Shown: one piece after another, positions 50,755 to 62,290 of the stretch | Layout: each line of letters begins with the position of its first letter | Numbering within the stretch: position 1 is the first letter of the stretch | NCBI GenBank assembly: GCA_008933995.1 | Contig: WARS01000013.1 | Span: forward strand, 13,150,808-13,214,807 | Reading direction: 5' to 3' | Length of the DNA: 64,000 nt | Source of the DNA: Datnioides undecimradiatus | Lineage: Eukaryota; Chordata; Actinopteri; Lobotiformes; Datnioididae | Program-made: the position numbers and the translations under genes | Notes under the pieces: generated by a model | Databases searched by the model: none | What the model was told of the DNA's origin: nothing | Seen by the model: only the letters and a program-made list of their open reading frames with translations

Positions 50755-51060
50755 ATACCATACAACAACACCCAACCCAGCCACAATCTGTTCACCCTTC
50801 TGCCATCTAACCAGTGTTACATAAGTATCCGCTGCTGTACAACCAGACTAAAGAACAGATTTTTCCCTCTGAATGGGAAATTCTTTAACTTGTCCTACTT
50901 TCTTCACCATATGTATAAAAACATGCAATGTTACACTGATATTGCACATACTGCACATGCTTTCCACATATTATACCATAGTCTGGGTGGATACTTGATT
51001 CTGCTTGACTGCAGGCTGCTAATTTATTCATGACAATTGACTTCTGTTAAGTAGTTCTAG
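50755..51060 (+). mobile_element. LINE ORF2 C-terminal fragment
   Basis: The plus frame reads HNLFTLLPSNQCYISIRCC, then TTRLKNRFFP. This matches the C-terminal block of fish L2/Rex-type LINEs (LLPSGRRYRSIR...ARLKNSFYP). The following GCACATACTGCACATG-like text is typical of the same elements' 3' region. It is 5'-truncated, and no target-site duplication was identified. It lies inside the spacer between tandem copies A and B. Confidence 0.7.
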
Positions 51061-51685
51061 TAATACTGTCTGTTTACCTTTCTAATTTAATGCATCACCT
51101 GGTTCCAGTGTACCAACAGTAACACAGTAAATACCTATGTTTTCAAAATTATTGCTACACATTAAAAAGGACACACATGGGCTAACTAAAGCAATAAGTG
51201 ACATCAAAATTTCTTTTAACCTTTTTGGAGAATATGACAACTTTGATGACATGAATGCAGCTAAAAAAAGTGAGAGGAAAACAAAAAGAACTTCATTATC
51301 TCATCCTTTGAAGTATGAGATAACAAATGTAACACAAACTGCAAGACGAACACTGCCCCTCTGAACATACTGATACTTTGAATCACATTAACAATTATTT
51401 CATGTCCAATGCACTATCCAACTCACTACTCACCACTACTTAAGACCACAGCAGACAGCAGATTACTATGACATTGTTTGACAACTGAATGCAATGTTAC
51501 TGAGGAACCAAAGGGTTCTATGAACAGACAAGAAACATCTCCTGTTGCCAAGTTGCATCTAAGATTCATCCTATGTTCTGGAGTAGTCTACAACATTTCC
51601 ATTGCATAAGAATCCTATAAAATGACTATTCCTAGTATTGGCTAAAGAATGTAAGTGGAGTAAATAAAGTTAAAGATTAAACATT

Positions 51686-51723
51686 AAATATATCTTTTAT
51701 TAATCCCACACTGGGGAAATGTA
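51686..51723 (-). mobile_element. 3' tail of an L2-like LINE or SINE
   Basis: On the minus strand this reads TACATTTCCCCAGTGTGGGA then TTAATAAAAGATATATTTAA. It is the conserved stem and tail (CCCC...GGGATTAATAAA) of many fish L2-clade LINEs and their SINEs. Only the tail is recognisable. It lies in the upstream flank of copy B, and I do not see it at the matching place in copy A. Confidence 0.7.
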
Positions 51724-51946
51724 TGATTAAAAGCTGCAAAACATGAAATGAAAACATTAATAACATGTCATTGATGATATCCCTATGACATTTAACAAAC
51801 AGGAGAAAACATATTTATTCGTTGTGGAGGAAAATATTTGTTTGATCAGGAAAAAGATTGTAAAATTGTTTTCAAATTAAACACACCTTACGTTTCCTTA
51901 CCAGCTGTTCCTACTTGGTAATCAATTAAGACACCTTTGGGATCCT

Positions 51947-51954
51947 TTAAAAGA
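51947..51954 (+). promoter_or_regulatory. TATA-like box of copy B (with an equivalent in copy A)
   Basis: TTTAAAAG is conserved at the same place in copy A (48403-48410). It lies about 65 bases before the end of the presumed non-coding exon 1, whose donor GTATGC follows 52019 (GTATGA after 48476 in copy A). Its retention in both copies while surrounding bases diverge supports a role as core promoter. Confidence 0.55.
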
Positions 51955-52163
51955 AGCTGTTGAGGTCCTTGAAACATTGTGGACAGGCTCCTGGTGAAGA
52001 CATATTGCTCCAGTAGTAGGTATGCAATATCTTTGGCTGTTTTTCTTCTTGTCATGGCCTTTGTTAAGCATTGAAGAGACCAGCATTCTGTGTTTTGCTT
52101 TTTCAGTTTCTTGGAGGAATCGCAGTGTAAACTAGCTTGAATTTCTCAACTCACTAAACCAAA

Positions 52164-53059
52164 ATGATGTAAGTAAATGACTGACTTAACTTATGACTGA
52201 TAACAATAAAACAAACTCTAAAGACAACCTGTTAATAGGATGTTGTGGATTTCATGTCTGCTGATTGGAAGCGTAACCTGTAGTCTTGTACCAAAAGGTA
52301 AGCTGATATGCCTACTCTAGACTTGTACCAGTGGAGTGAAATTGATCAAATTACTGACAGATTTCCTCTTCTGCAGATCATGGATCAGAAGCTGCAGCCC
52401 CAGTGGCCAGCAGCTCGGTGTGGCAGCCAATTTCTTCTCCATATTGGTTCAGACGAACAAGGGTGAGCTTTGACCCAGGCAGTTTCTCCTCTCTACCAAG
52501 TCTACCCAGCTCAAACTCTGACAAAGCGACTGAACTTCCTGCTTCTCAAGATGCCACTTCCAGTGCTGGCCCTGGCAATTACAATAGCAACCCCAATGTT
52601 GCTGAAAGTGAAACATCCAGTGGCTATACTAGTTTTGGGAGTGATAGCTCTAATAGCCCTGACGTCAGTGAATATTGGGTTGCTTATGCAGCTTCTCAGC
52701 CTAGTGGGTACGACAGCAATACTCCAGGTGGCAACTATGCTAGCTCAGATATTGCTCATGGAGGGGACAGCTCTTATGGATTTGTAGCAGCCCCTGCAGA
52801 TGAAAATTGGAGCGCTGGATCTGCCAGCGGCTACAGTGAAGAAAACCCTGAGCCAGTCTTCAGTGACGTGTCTGATCTGGAGCCAGTGTACTCATTCAGC
52901 TCTCGTTCAAGTTACCAGCGTGGGAGGGCAGTGTTTGCTCAAACCCGCTACACCCCAGGAGAGCCTGCTCCTCCACTCATGCCAGTACCCAAATATGGCA
53001 GCAAAACCACTTCAATGCAAAGAAGTCCTGCTAAAGCACCAACCAAAGGAGGCATTTAA
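52164..53059 (+). CDS. Copy B: unrecognised secreted Ser/Pro/Tyr-rich protein
   Basis: Coding exons are 52164-52168 (ATGAT), 52239-52297 and 52377-53059. All borders are GT-AG and in phase, giving 747 bases and 248 residues. The middle exon supplies a signal peptide, MMMLWISCLLIGSVTCS in the spliced reading, with cleavage probably just before LVPK. The mature part opens DHGSEAAAPVASSSVWQ. It has no obvious repeats, is rich in Ser, Pro, Gly, Tyr and Asn, lacks cysteine as far as I can see, and carries an acidic patch (SEENPEPVFSDVSDLEP) before a basic, proline-rich end (AQTRYTPGEPAPPLMPVP). No known domain is recognised. Two non-coding exons seem to flank it: exon 1 ends at 52019 and exon 2 starts at 52107. 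The composition suggests an extracellular structural protein, such as an egg-coat or mucus component, but that is a guess. Confidence 0.75.
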
Positions 53060-53173
53060 AGGTTTTTGGTGAGATGTAGTTCACTCAAACTCTAATGTAT
53101 TTATCACCTGAAAGCTCTCTATCTTGCTGGTGTCAGTGTTCCTGTTTTCATGTCTGCTGTATGATCTGATAAT

Positions 53174-53179
53174 AATAAA
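53174..53179 (+). terminator. Candidate poly(A) signal of copy B
   Basis: AATAAA is at the position matching that of copy A. The splice acceptor used before it in copy A (CTTGCAG) reads CTTGCTG here, so the 3' UTR intron may be retained or may use an AG seven bases further on. Confidence 0.5.
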
Positions 53180-53280
53180 TGGCTTTCATGTAAATTCTTG
53201 TCTTGTTGAATGCTTGCATTTACAACATGCCTGTTAAATGGCATGATGGTCATCTGGGGAGGGGGGGCTTGAAACTGTAG

Positions 53281-53309
53281 GGTTTTTTTTTTTTTTTGTT
53301 TTTTTTTTG
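53281..53309. repeat. T-rich tract
   Basis: Two poly(T) runs are separated by a single G, similar to tracts near 50190 and 53550. Confidence 0.85.
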
Positions 53310-53459
53310 TACTCCTCTCTAAATGTTTTGGCAAGGTATGCAAACAGTCACTGGCCTTATTAGTTTAAGGCAGTAAGTGGTTGTTGGGCCTTACAGGTGA
53401 TAAAGTCTCAACACTGCAGAATGGTGGATGCAAGCGGTACGTTGGGCTTAACTATAAAT

Positions 53460-53720
53460 GATTCCCATAATTCAGCTCACTACTTATAGTTGTGGCACAC
53501 TGTATTGCTGTCTAGTAGTTGCTGCAGCTAACATACATGCTCATAACTTTGGGTTTTTTTGTTTTTTTTTTTTTCCCCCCCCTCTCATAGCTGAATTAAA
53601 TGATTCTAGAGATTGAGTATACTAAATGTCTCCTGTTGGGTTTATCCTACTTACTGGAGTAGTGACTTTTGTTTGCATAAGAACCTTATGGGATTGTTCC
53701 AGGTATTACTCCAACCCTCA
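53460..53720 (+). repeat. Third remnant of the tandem unit's upstream region
   Basis: ATTCAGCTCACTACTT near 53470 matches the text at 47703 in copy A. The stretch ATGTCTCCTGTTG...TGGAGTAGT...GCATAAGAACC...TATG (about 53624-53695) matches about 51533-51620 upstream of copy B. No promoter, signal exon or main exon follows. The unit therefore seems to have existed at least three times, the third now reduced to flanking sequence. Confidence 0.55.
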
Positions 53721-56700
53721 GGTGTTGGAGGATAAACTGAATTATGCCTTTTGATTGCAAAGTGCAATACTTTTTGACTGACCATTTTGTTTGAATGTTC
53801 TTCAAGCTGTCAGTCAAGAATTAATGGCATGTAGAGGCAACTAGGGTGTCAGATAATGAAGCTGACCAGTTTTTGACAAACTGATTTTAGTCTAATCTCT
53901 TGTCATTCCATTGTGGCCAAGTACCTGCATTATCCCTGGGTTTGGTAAAATTGGGTAGCATATCTTCACCCAGCAGTGAGCAGTGTTGAAAGTCAACCAT
54001 AATAAAGTGAGGACTGTATATGTGGGAACATAATTATGAGGATGACTCACAAACATGTATATTAATGTTTCTTGATGCTTTTCTGGTCATATTAAATACA
54101 AAGAGTATTGCACTTATTGTTTTAGGTTTGCTGTGTGTCTCCATATATGCCTGTACAGTATGCCTATATTGTCGTCAGTGTCAAGTAGTCCTGCAGCTTG
54201 TGTTTCATAAAGCCCTTCTCCAGGCTAGTAATGCTGGGGATGTAAATTCAAATTGGCTTATTTGCAGTCACGACATTTGATCAGTGCTAAATTATCAGGT
54301 GCATGATACTGTGTAATGCTTGGTATAAATGTCTTAATCTAAGAGTATGTTTCCTCTTCTGCACTTTGAAATAAAGATCCCCAAGTAAATCAAAGGACAA
54401 AAAGAGCCTAAAGGAAATTAAACTGTTTCATAAGTAACAAGCAGATGGGTATACTGGAGTTTTAAATATTCAGATTGAATTAAGCTCTGATGTAACAAAA
54501 AACAATTTGACAAAGATGTGATTTCTGAGAATAGCTTTTAGGCTGCTTTTACAAATCTTGGATCCCAGGTGTGTTATTCCATTGTCAGTACTGCAAAACG
54601 AGGTGCTACGCGTGTAATGTCACAGTATATTAACCCACATAGTCTGAGGCAGCTGAGTGATTGGCTGCCTTTTGTTAGTGCTGTCGGCCCATGCCCTCCA
54701 GCTGATGTGTTGTAGCTCTTGTCCAGTGTTCAGACACTCCAGCTTTTAAAAAGGTGGAGATTTATAGTGGTGTCAGCCATGCTCTTGCAGCTTTGGCCTC
54801 AGTGAAAAGGAAATCTTAGGTACAATATCTATTCTTCAACCACCGATTTCAGTGTTTATTGGCATTATATTTTTACATATGCATGTTCAGTTATGTTAAT
54901 TATGTGTCAACAGTCTTTTAAAAAATCATTTTAATACATTTTAATTATATTTTATTTCTATTGAGCATCTTTAAAAAGTGACAAGAATAGCACTTTTCTT
55001 GCCTTTCCAATTAATTACTGTTGCATACAGAGTCACACTTCTGTTGCCAATGTTGATGCTAGTCACAGAGTATGCCTTAAATGAGTGTTTGCTTATGTGT
55101 CCTACAGCAATCTTTCTCTGCTCTGTGGGCATTGGCTCTGTCCTCAGTGACAAGTTGGTGTGTTTGAGTGATGGTGCTTTGAGGGGGGACAGACAGACGA
55201 GAGGAGATAGATTACCTATGCCAGGGCTCCGACACCAACCTATTCAGCCGGTGGGAAATGATAGATGCCAGAGCTAATTTTAAACTCTGTGAACCAAATT
55301 CTTGTTACCAAAGGCAGTGATGGGTAACTGGGGCACAGCTGGAGGGTATAGATAAGACCTGCACTCACCTGTGTCTCCGCACCTTCCCTGCCCTTTCAAC
55401 TTCAACACACTACAAAATGTTTAATAATGATGGGGTGTTAATGATTGGTTGAACTCGGGGAAGAGTTGTTGTGGGTTGGCGCTTGTGATGTAGCAGTTCG
55501 GTGGTGATACAGATGTCATCGAGGTTGGCAAGATGTCATACTGGTTACAAAGAGCAATATTGACTGAAAGTTACACACATAGTAAAGCAAAGCAAAGATG
55601 TTTGGGAAGGAACAAACAGTCTCACTGCTGCCACCACTGGACATCAGCCAGATGCATTTTATAATGGTGATAGGCTGCAGCTTGAACACTTGCATCATAT
55701 CTTTTTACTAATGATGCTGCAGTGTACCATGTACCTTTTGTTTTGGTGTAATATAATGAACTGTTACAAATATTCTTCTGTATTTTTTGATTTGTTTTAA
55801 TAATTGCATTGTTACTCACATGGACTAAGCTTCTTTACTCATAATGAACTTCAGCAGGGATTTTGAAGGAGACATACAACTGGGACTGCTCTTTTTAAAT
55901 CATTGACAGGTTTATTATCTCTCTGCATGTACTCTTCAAAGCATCATTAGTCTGGATCATCTGTTGTGTGAGCTCAAAATAAAAGGCTGGTGTCTGTCAT
56001 CTCAATATCAGTAAAGCTTTCACTGAAAATTTAAACAAGATGAAAGTATTACATTTGTATTAACCTATATGTATTTTATTTTGTGATCAAACACACAGTG
56101 ACGCATTTTAAATCATGGTACCAGCAATTTAAGAACTGATCAAATTGGAGCCTTTAAAAAGTGTCTACTGTTAAAAACAAATTTGATTACAATCAAGGAA
56201 TTTCCTAATATAAGTTTGTGCAACAAAACGTTTTAAAAGCAGTGTGTATCACTGTGTTATGCCTTGGGATGCAGTGAAAAGTGGCCATCTGGACTCATTA
56301 TCAGACAAATCAATGGTGCCTGCTGATGTTGATTGGTGTCTTTGACTTTGCAATCTATTGCATGAAAGTCTATATTGACACCTTGAGCAACAGTGGTAAC
56401 AGACCGTGCATTAGAAAGCTGAGAGGGGAGAAAACAATTGTGAAGGAAATTCTACATATGTAACATTTAATGAGATCTTACTTATTTGAGAGTTCCAAAA
56501 TTCAGAGATGTAGCATCAAATCTAGTCTAACATCACAGCATTGGCCCAAATTCACTTAATAAATTCTCCTTTGAGAATTAATAATAAGTATATTATAATA
56601 AGGCATAATAAGTATTAAGTAATAATAAACCAGGAACAAGACTCAACAACAAAACATGAGTGAATCAGCTCAGTGAGCTCGCTAGCTGAATTGGAAGGAA

Positions 56701-58171
56701 CTGTTTCACAATCAAGCCCCAGGTGAGTCGAGCCTGTCGTGGTGATGGAGGATTTCTCCTGGCATGTGCTGATGAAAACAGTCCCACTGTTCATTAAGAC
56801 AACCTGGTGATCACGCTCTCTGTCCAGTTCCTGCCTGTGTCTGATCATCAAAGCACAACCTCCCTGCTCGCCAACAGCTGATGGGCTGTTTAAGGAGACG
56901 AATGAGCGCTGACCTTATCAGGTAATAGATATCCCATAGTGGCAGAATGGGTAATTGTTCTGGGTTTTCATTTTGCCCTCTTTCTCGTAGAGCTTTTTAT
57001 GGCAACAGAGGAAACAAAAATCTCCTAGGGTCATCACTTCATTCACATCCACATCACTGCCAGACAAGAAGGGATATTTGCCAGCTTTGTCTCTCATTTG
57101 AAGGGGATAGATTTGTCTCCTTTAGATTGTATGTGTGGCATCACAGGCCTGGTGAAAGGTGTGTTCTTCATTTCTGAGCAACAAAAAAGCCCAAGGCCAT
57201 GTTCAGACTGACTTTGGTTCTGCACTTTCTTCTAAAGCTTAACAACAGCCTTGTCACCTCATAAAACATTTTCAACAGTGATGTGTAAGTGCATGTGAAG
57301 CTTTAAAAAGGCACCCTTGTTTGTTGTTTAAAAGGATTTTGTTGTTTAAAATCAATGTTTGTACCCCACAATTTGCACCTTTAAAAATACTTTTTGGCAA
57401 CCCAGTGAATAAAGTGTAAGTCCTTAAATGATTGTTCTCTGAAATTGGAACTGAAGTCTGTTATCGCTGCAACAGAAACAGTGTCGCATCAACATAACTG
57501 GGTTCATCCCTGCAACACAAGGATGCTTATTCACTTCCTTTAAGTGCAGTAAACCTGTCTGCATAAACATACATGTGGCATTAGAATTTGATAAAGGAGA
57601 CGTTTCTGAATCAAATATCTGCAGTTCTAGATTGAGGGAGTTGAATCTTTCATGCATTCTGACTTCTTACAAAATCACAAAAAGACATTTCTCTTCTGAG
57701 GCAAGATTTGTGGCTTTCTGCTGTCAACCCAAAACAGCCGCAATGGATAGATTCATTCGAAAAAAATGGGGTAGATAATGTAAACTACTTAATGCGAGAG
57801 CAGCACACCAATGCAAGTTAAGTGCAAGTACCAAAACTTTGCACTGTTTGAGTGCACACACAGTGCAACAAGGCACACTTTCCTTTAAAAAAAACTCATT
57901 TTAAAGCAGAGGACAAATCTAACAAGAGAAAACCAAATCACATTGTGTGTTGTTAGTGAGGTTATGCAAGACTAATGGGATGTCAGCTTCTATCTGATCA
58001 GCCTGGCTCATGACCCTGGGTCAAACCAAAAAGCTTTACAGGAAACAGTCACTGTGCTTTCACAGCAGCTTTTAAGATTTACTTCCCTGCTGTCTATAAA
58101 GAACATGCTGGTTTTAGCAATCTAAATTGAAAACTGCTGGAGGGGAAAATGATAGTGTGTCACAGGCAGGG

Positions 58172-58230
58172 AGGTGCCAACGATGGAGGGGGCCGTAAAG
58201 AGGCAGCGACAGGCCGACGTGTTGGCACCT
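58172..58230. repeat. 10-bp perfect inverted repeat around a GC-rich loop
   Basis: AGGTGCCAAC (58172-58181) is answered by GTTGGCACCT (58221-58230) across a 39-base GC-rich spacer. It sits in a locally GC-richer island within AT-rich DNA. Confidence 0.8.
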
Positions 58231-60489
58231 ATCAGGGAGAAAAGATTTCCTCGGGTGGGAGAAAAACAGAAGAGGGGAGAGGAGATTAACACACACACAG
58301 CTTAAAACTTGACTATTCATGCTGATCCACTTTTTTAGATAAAGTATATGCACAGTTTCAAAGTCTGAAATGAAGTCCAGCAACTTTTATACAATGGATG
58401 TATTATAACAGTGCAGGATGCTTTAACCCGTAAGCTGACAAACTCCACAGGCGTAAAGGTCATTTATTGTACTGGGTGACAGTTAATGAGAGGTAGAAAC
58501 AAAACTACCAGGAGGGAACATGACAGGGTGAATACTTTTTCAGGTAAGGATGCAGATATAGCTTGATCTCTCATGCGTCTACAATCAACATGTTCATGGT
58601 AGCGGCTTGGTAGGATTACAGGGACAGTATGGTGATCAGGTGAGTCTGGAAAATCATTGAGGACACCTAGTTGCCAGGTGTGGTACAGCCAAGCCTGGAT
58701 ATTAATGTCCCAAGTCTATACTACAAAACAAACTGCACACAGTATGTACCATATGTGTCATAGTAGCTGTCTCTTGAGAATAGAACTGCCAACATAAACT
58801 TCACTTCAGAGCAAAAACGTTTTTCCAACGATATTTTAAATTTTCTGCTTCTCCATTTTCTTTGTATATGTTATTTGTCACTTTTTCCAGTGTAAACACG
58901 TTACATATTCAAAACCTGCTTTGAATTATGGAATTGGGGCACAGCAGGTTACATAGCAATTTCCTAAATGTCTCCACACTTTCTTTACTGCCATCCCTTA
59001 ATCACATCTTAGTTCCATCAACTTAAGACACAAGAATGAGATTCAATATAGGGGGACCAAGAGAGCACGTAGTTAGTAAAATGAGACATCTTTTCCTGTT
59101 ATCATCTGAAACTATGGCAGTTACCAATGATGGCAACAGAGATGAATCATCACTTTAATTATTCTGTGGGCACAGACAATGTGGTGTAATGTCCAAAGAT
59201 TAAGGCTCAACAGTCACCACTTTTATTATTTATTCTAATTTAAGATATGCTTGTGAAACTGACCCATCTCTCTGAAACCCGGAGCTGTTTGCATTGAGAG
59301 CTGTTTATTTATCCAGATTAAAAGTAAATTGTTGAATTTAACAGTCTTTTAGAGGAGCAGGCTCTCTGAAACACTCTGTTCTACTCTGCTACACAATTTC
59401 CATAGATCCACTGAACTGCAGTGAGTGGCTGTGTCTAAGGGGACTGAATGCTGCTTTGTGATCAGCTACAAATATAGAAAATTCATTTGTTCTCCTCCAA
59501 CCACAGAACATCAGTCATACAGACAGTCACAGTCCACCAGGAGTTCACCAGCCCTTGGCCAACTTTCACTAAGGTCTCTACTTCATGGAAGGTGTAAAAA
59601 ATAATTGCTCTCTCTCTCTATTTGCTCTGTAACTGCATGTGTATGTGGGAGTACACTTGACTTAAGCTATGGGTTGTGTTGAAAAATCGAAAACAGAAAT
59701 TGATGTGCAGCAACAAAATTAAACTCAGCTAAAGGGAAGTAGCTAGGTATACTGTAGCCTGCACCCAGTGCAATACTGGCAGTGAGAAAGTGCCACGCAT
59801 CTACGTGACTTCACATTTGTTCTTATTGCATCTTCCCCATGAACGCTGCTCTGCTCTTGAACACTTTCTTCTTGGGTTGAAATTGTTACTCCATCTTTTT
59901 TTTACCAGCAATTTTCAAGAACAGCAACTCCAGTAAATTCTATACACTGTTTTATGTGAGGTTTTCATTTTCTTGCACTCTTCACTTCTCTCTCCAGAGA
60001 TCAAAAATGCAGTCAAAGAGAAGTTTCTGATTAGCACTAGCCTGAATCTGCTTATATCAAGCCTTGACTGCACATTTAATGTGTATTAGAAGGCTAGATT
60101 TTATGTTTTTTGTCTTTTTAATAGATTTGCTGACCTTAAAACTGACACTAACACCAACATTATGCCTACATGCACACTGATGACCAAGATCACTTACAAC
60201 ACAATACTGACAGGTATTGATGAATTAATCACAAAAGATTTGATTGCCACCATGTAACCTCATCAATCGATCCATCTCCTCATCAGATGATCTTTCTTGC
60301 AACAGGCAGAAGAAGACATGTCTATTTCATGGGTCAATTCATTTTAATGTTCCCTGTTGGAGTTGAGTTTGACAAGATTTAAGGCTCAAATCAGACTTGA
60401 GATGCCTAAATATGAAATGTAGACATTTTTTTTAGGAATAACAGTGATATCATATTAATTAATTTATTGTTGTTATATGTCATATCTTG

Positions 60490-60568
60490 CTACTTGCTGC
60501 TATAAACTCTGCAAATTTCCCCTTTGTGGAACAAATAAAGGAAATCTTAATCTTAATCTTAATCTTAA
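60490..60568 (+). mobile_element. L2-like LINE 3' tail with (TCTTAA)n end
   Basis: GCAAATTTCCCCTTTGTGGA, ACAAATAAAGGAAATC and then four TCTTAA units form the conserved hairpin and short-repeat terminus of fish L2-clade elements. No coding part was recognised upstream, so this is a severely truncated copy. Confidence 0.8.
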
Positions 60569-62265
60569 CTATGTGTAGTAATAAGGACTGTTTCTACCAA
60601 ATGTTTAATTTTAACTCTATTATGGACCATATGTAGGTACCGTTTTGTTCCAGATCACTGTCCCCTGTCGGACCTAATTATCCCAGCATGTCAGGGTAAA
60701 GGCAATTTGGTCCTGACTGATTTAGATTTACTGATAATGTGCTCCCTGCACCATAATCACACGCGGTGGACAGTCTGCTTCGCTGGTTCCACTCCCTGCC
60801 ACTTTGCATCTCAATAACAGCCAGAGAGATCACTCAATGTTCAACAAACAACACTGTGATTGCTACAGCTAATGGGAACTCGTCTTATTAATAGGTGCAA
60901 CACAGAGCGACCACAGCATAGATGCATGTCCTATAAATAATATTTAAGTGAGAAAAGACAGTATTTTAATTGCTGGAGGATGAATGTCCTCACTGGCAGG
61001 TCTGTTTTTGAAATTCAATATAATGTACAGATTTACACATGATGCTGTGATTCTGTGCTGGAGCTTTTCTGCTGAAGCGAGTTTTAATGAAAGAAAGGTG
61101 AGCCTATTTAACTTGAACATTACCAATCCAAAAGCAGTTCCTTGACTGAAATGAATAGTTTTGGGAAAATGAACAGTTTTGTGAAAAAGGCCTACAGTGT
61201 TATGATGTGGTTGATACAACTCTCATATCTGTGCATTGACTGTGGAGCTGGAGTCAGGAAGCAGTTAGCCTAGCTTAGCATAATGTTTTTAAGTTCAAGA
61301 GAGTGCAGTAAGCTTTTTCACCCAGGGTCCAGACTCCGTGATAAGCTATGTAAATCAGCTGCAGGCTCCACCATCAAACTTTCTCCATCTGACTTTCAGC
61401 AACAGTGCAAATAAGCATTTTTCCAAAAATGTTAATCTAATGTGACTTAAATTCTCAGGAAAGCACGCACCCAGAGGAAACTGACATAGCAAGATAGTGG
61501 ACTGAAACCCACTAACTGAGCTACAGTGCTACCTATTGCAAGTGTATTGTAAGACACAAGACTAAAGACACAACTAAAGAATATGATTATTCCAAATTAT
61601 GCCATCACTTCTTTATCTATACTCAGTAATATATTAAATCATTATAAATCAATACAAGCTAAATGTGTAATAATGGTTTTCAGATCAAATTGTCCAATGA
61701 AAGTTCTTCATTTCAGTCTTCCACTTCCTTCAAGCACGAGAGATACGATTTAAATTCCTCCTGACTGTACAGTCCCACACCCCGTGATCCCTTCCTCCAG
61801 TGGTAATGGCTGTGTCTCCAGGCAGCCCAGCCTCCATTAGTGACACTGATTAACCCTGCGTTGTCTGGCTCTTCACCACTTGATATGGCTGGACAGGCGA
61901 TGTTCTCAGAACAGGCCATTTGAGGAGAGTGGTGGCCTGATGCACTTGTTAAAATGTATGAGTTTTATCACATCTTATTGAGGCTTCTTCATTTGCTGAT
62001 TGAAAGGGAGATGTACAAGAACGCAGCTGAATGAGATTTGGTATTGGATTTTCACAGAGGAGTTGACCGGCTTGCCAATTAGATGTAATTTGAAAGAAGC
62101 ACCTCAAATTTGTTCCCTCTTCAGCTAGAAAGAGGCACAAATCCATCTGAAAATAGCAGAGATTCCTTGTACTGCCGGATAACAGAAAGGGTGGCTTTGA
62201 TTGTTTGTTGATGTTACATAATTAGATTAAGTATTCAAGCACATCAACAAGTAACATGCACCTAA

Positions 62266-62290
62266 ATCATCATCATCATCATCATCATCA
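62266..62290. repeat. (ATC)n microsatellite
   Basis: About eight ATC units are followed by a short TA run. Confidence 0.95.

Noticed and set aside
51137-51364. 75-codon plus-strand frame upstream of copy B
   Set aside because: It lies in the upstream flank shared with copy A, where the matching sequence does not keep the frame open.
61713-61919. 68-codon minus-strand frame of protein-like composition
   Set aside because: No splice acceptor, promoter or partner exon was found. The conserved-element explanation is equally good, so it is noted only within the intergenic description.
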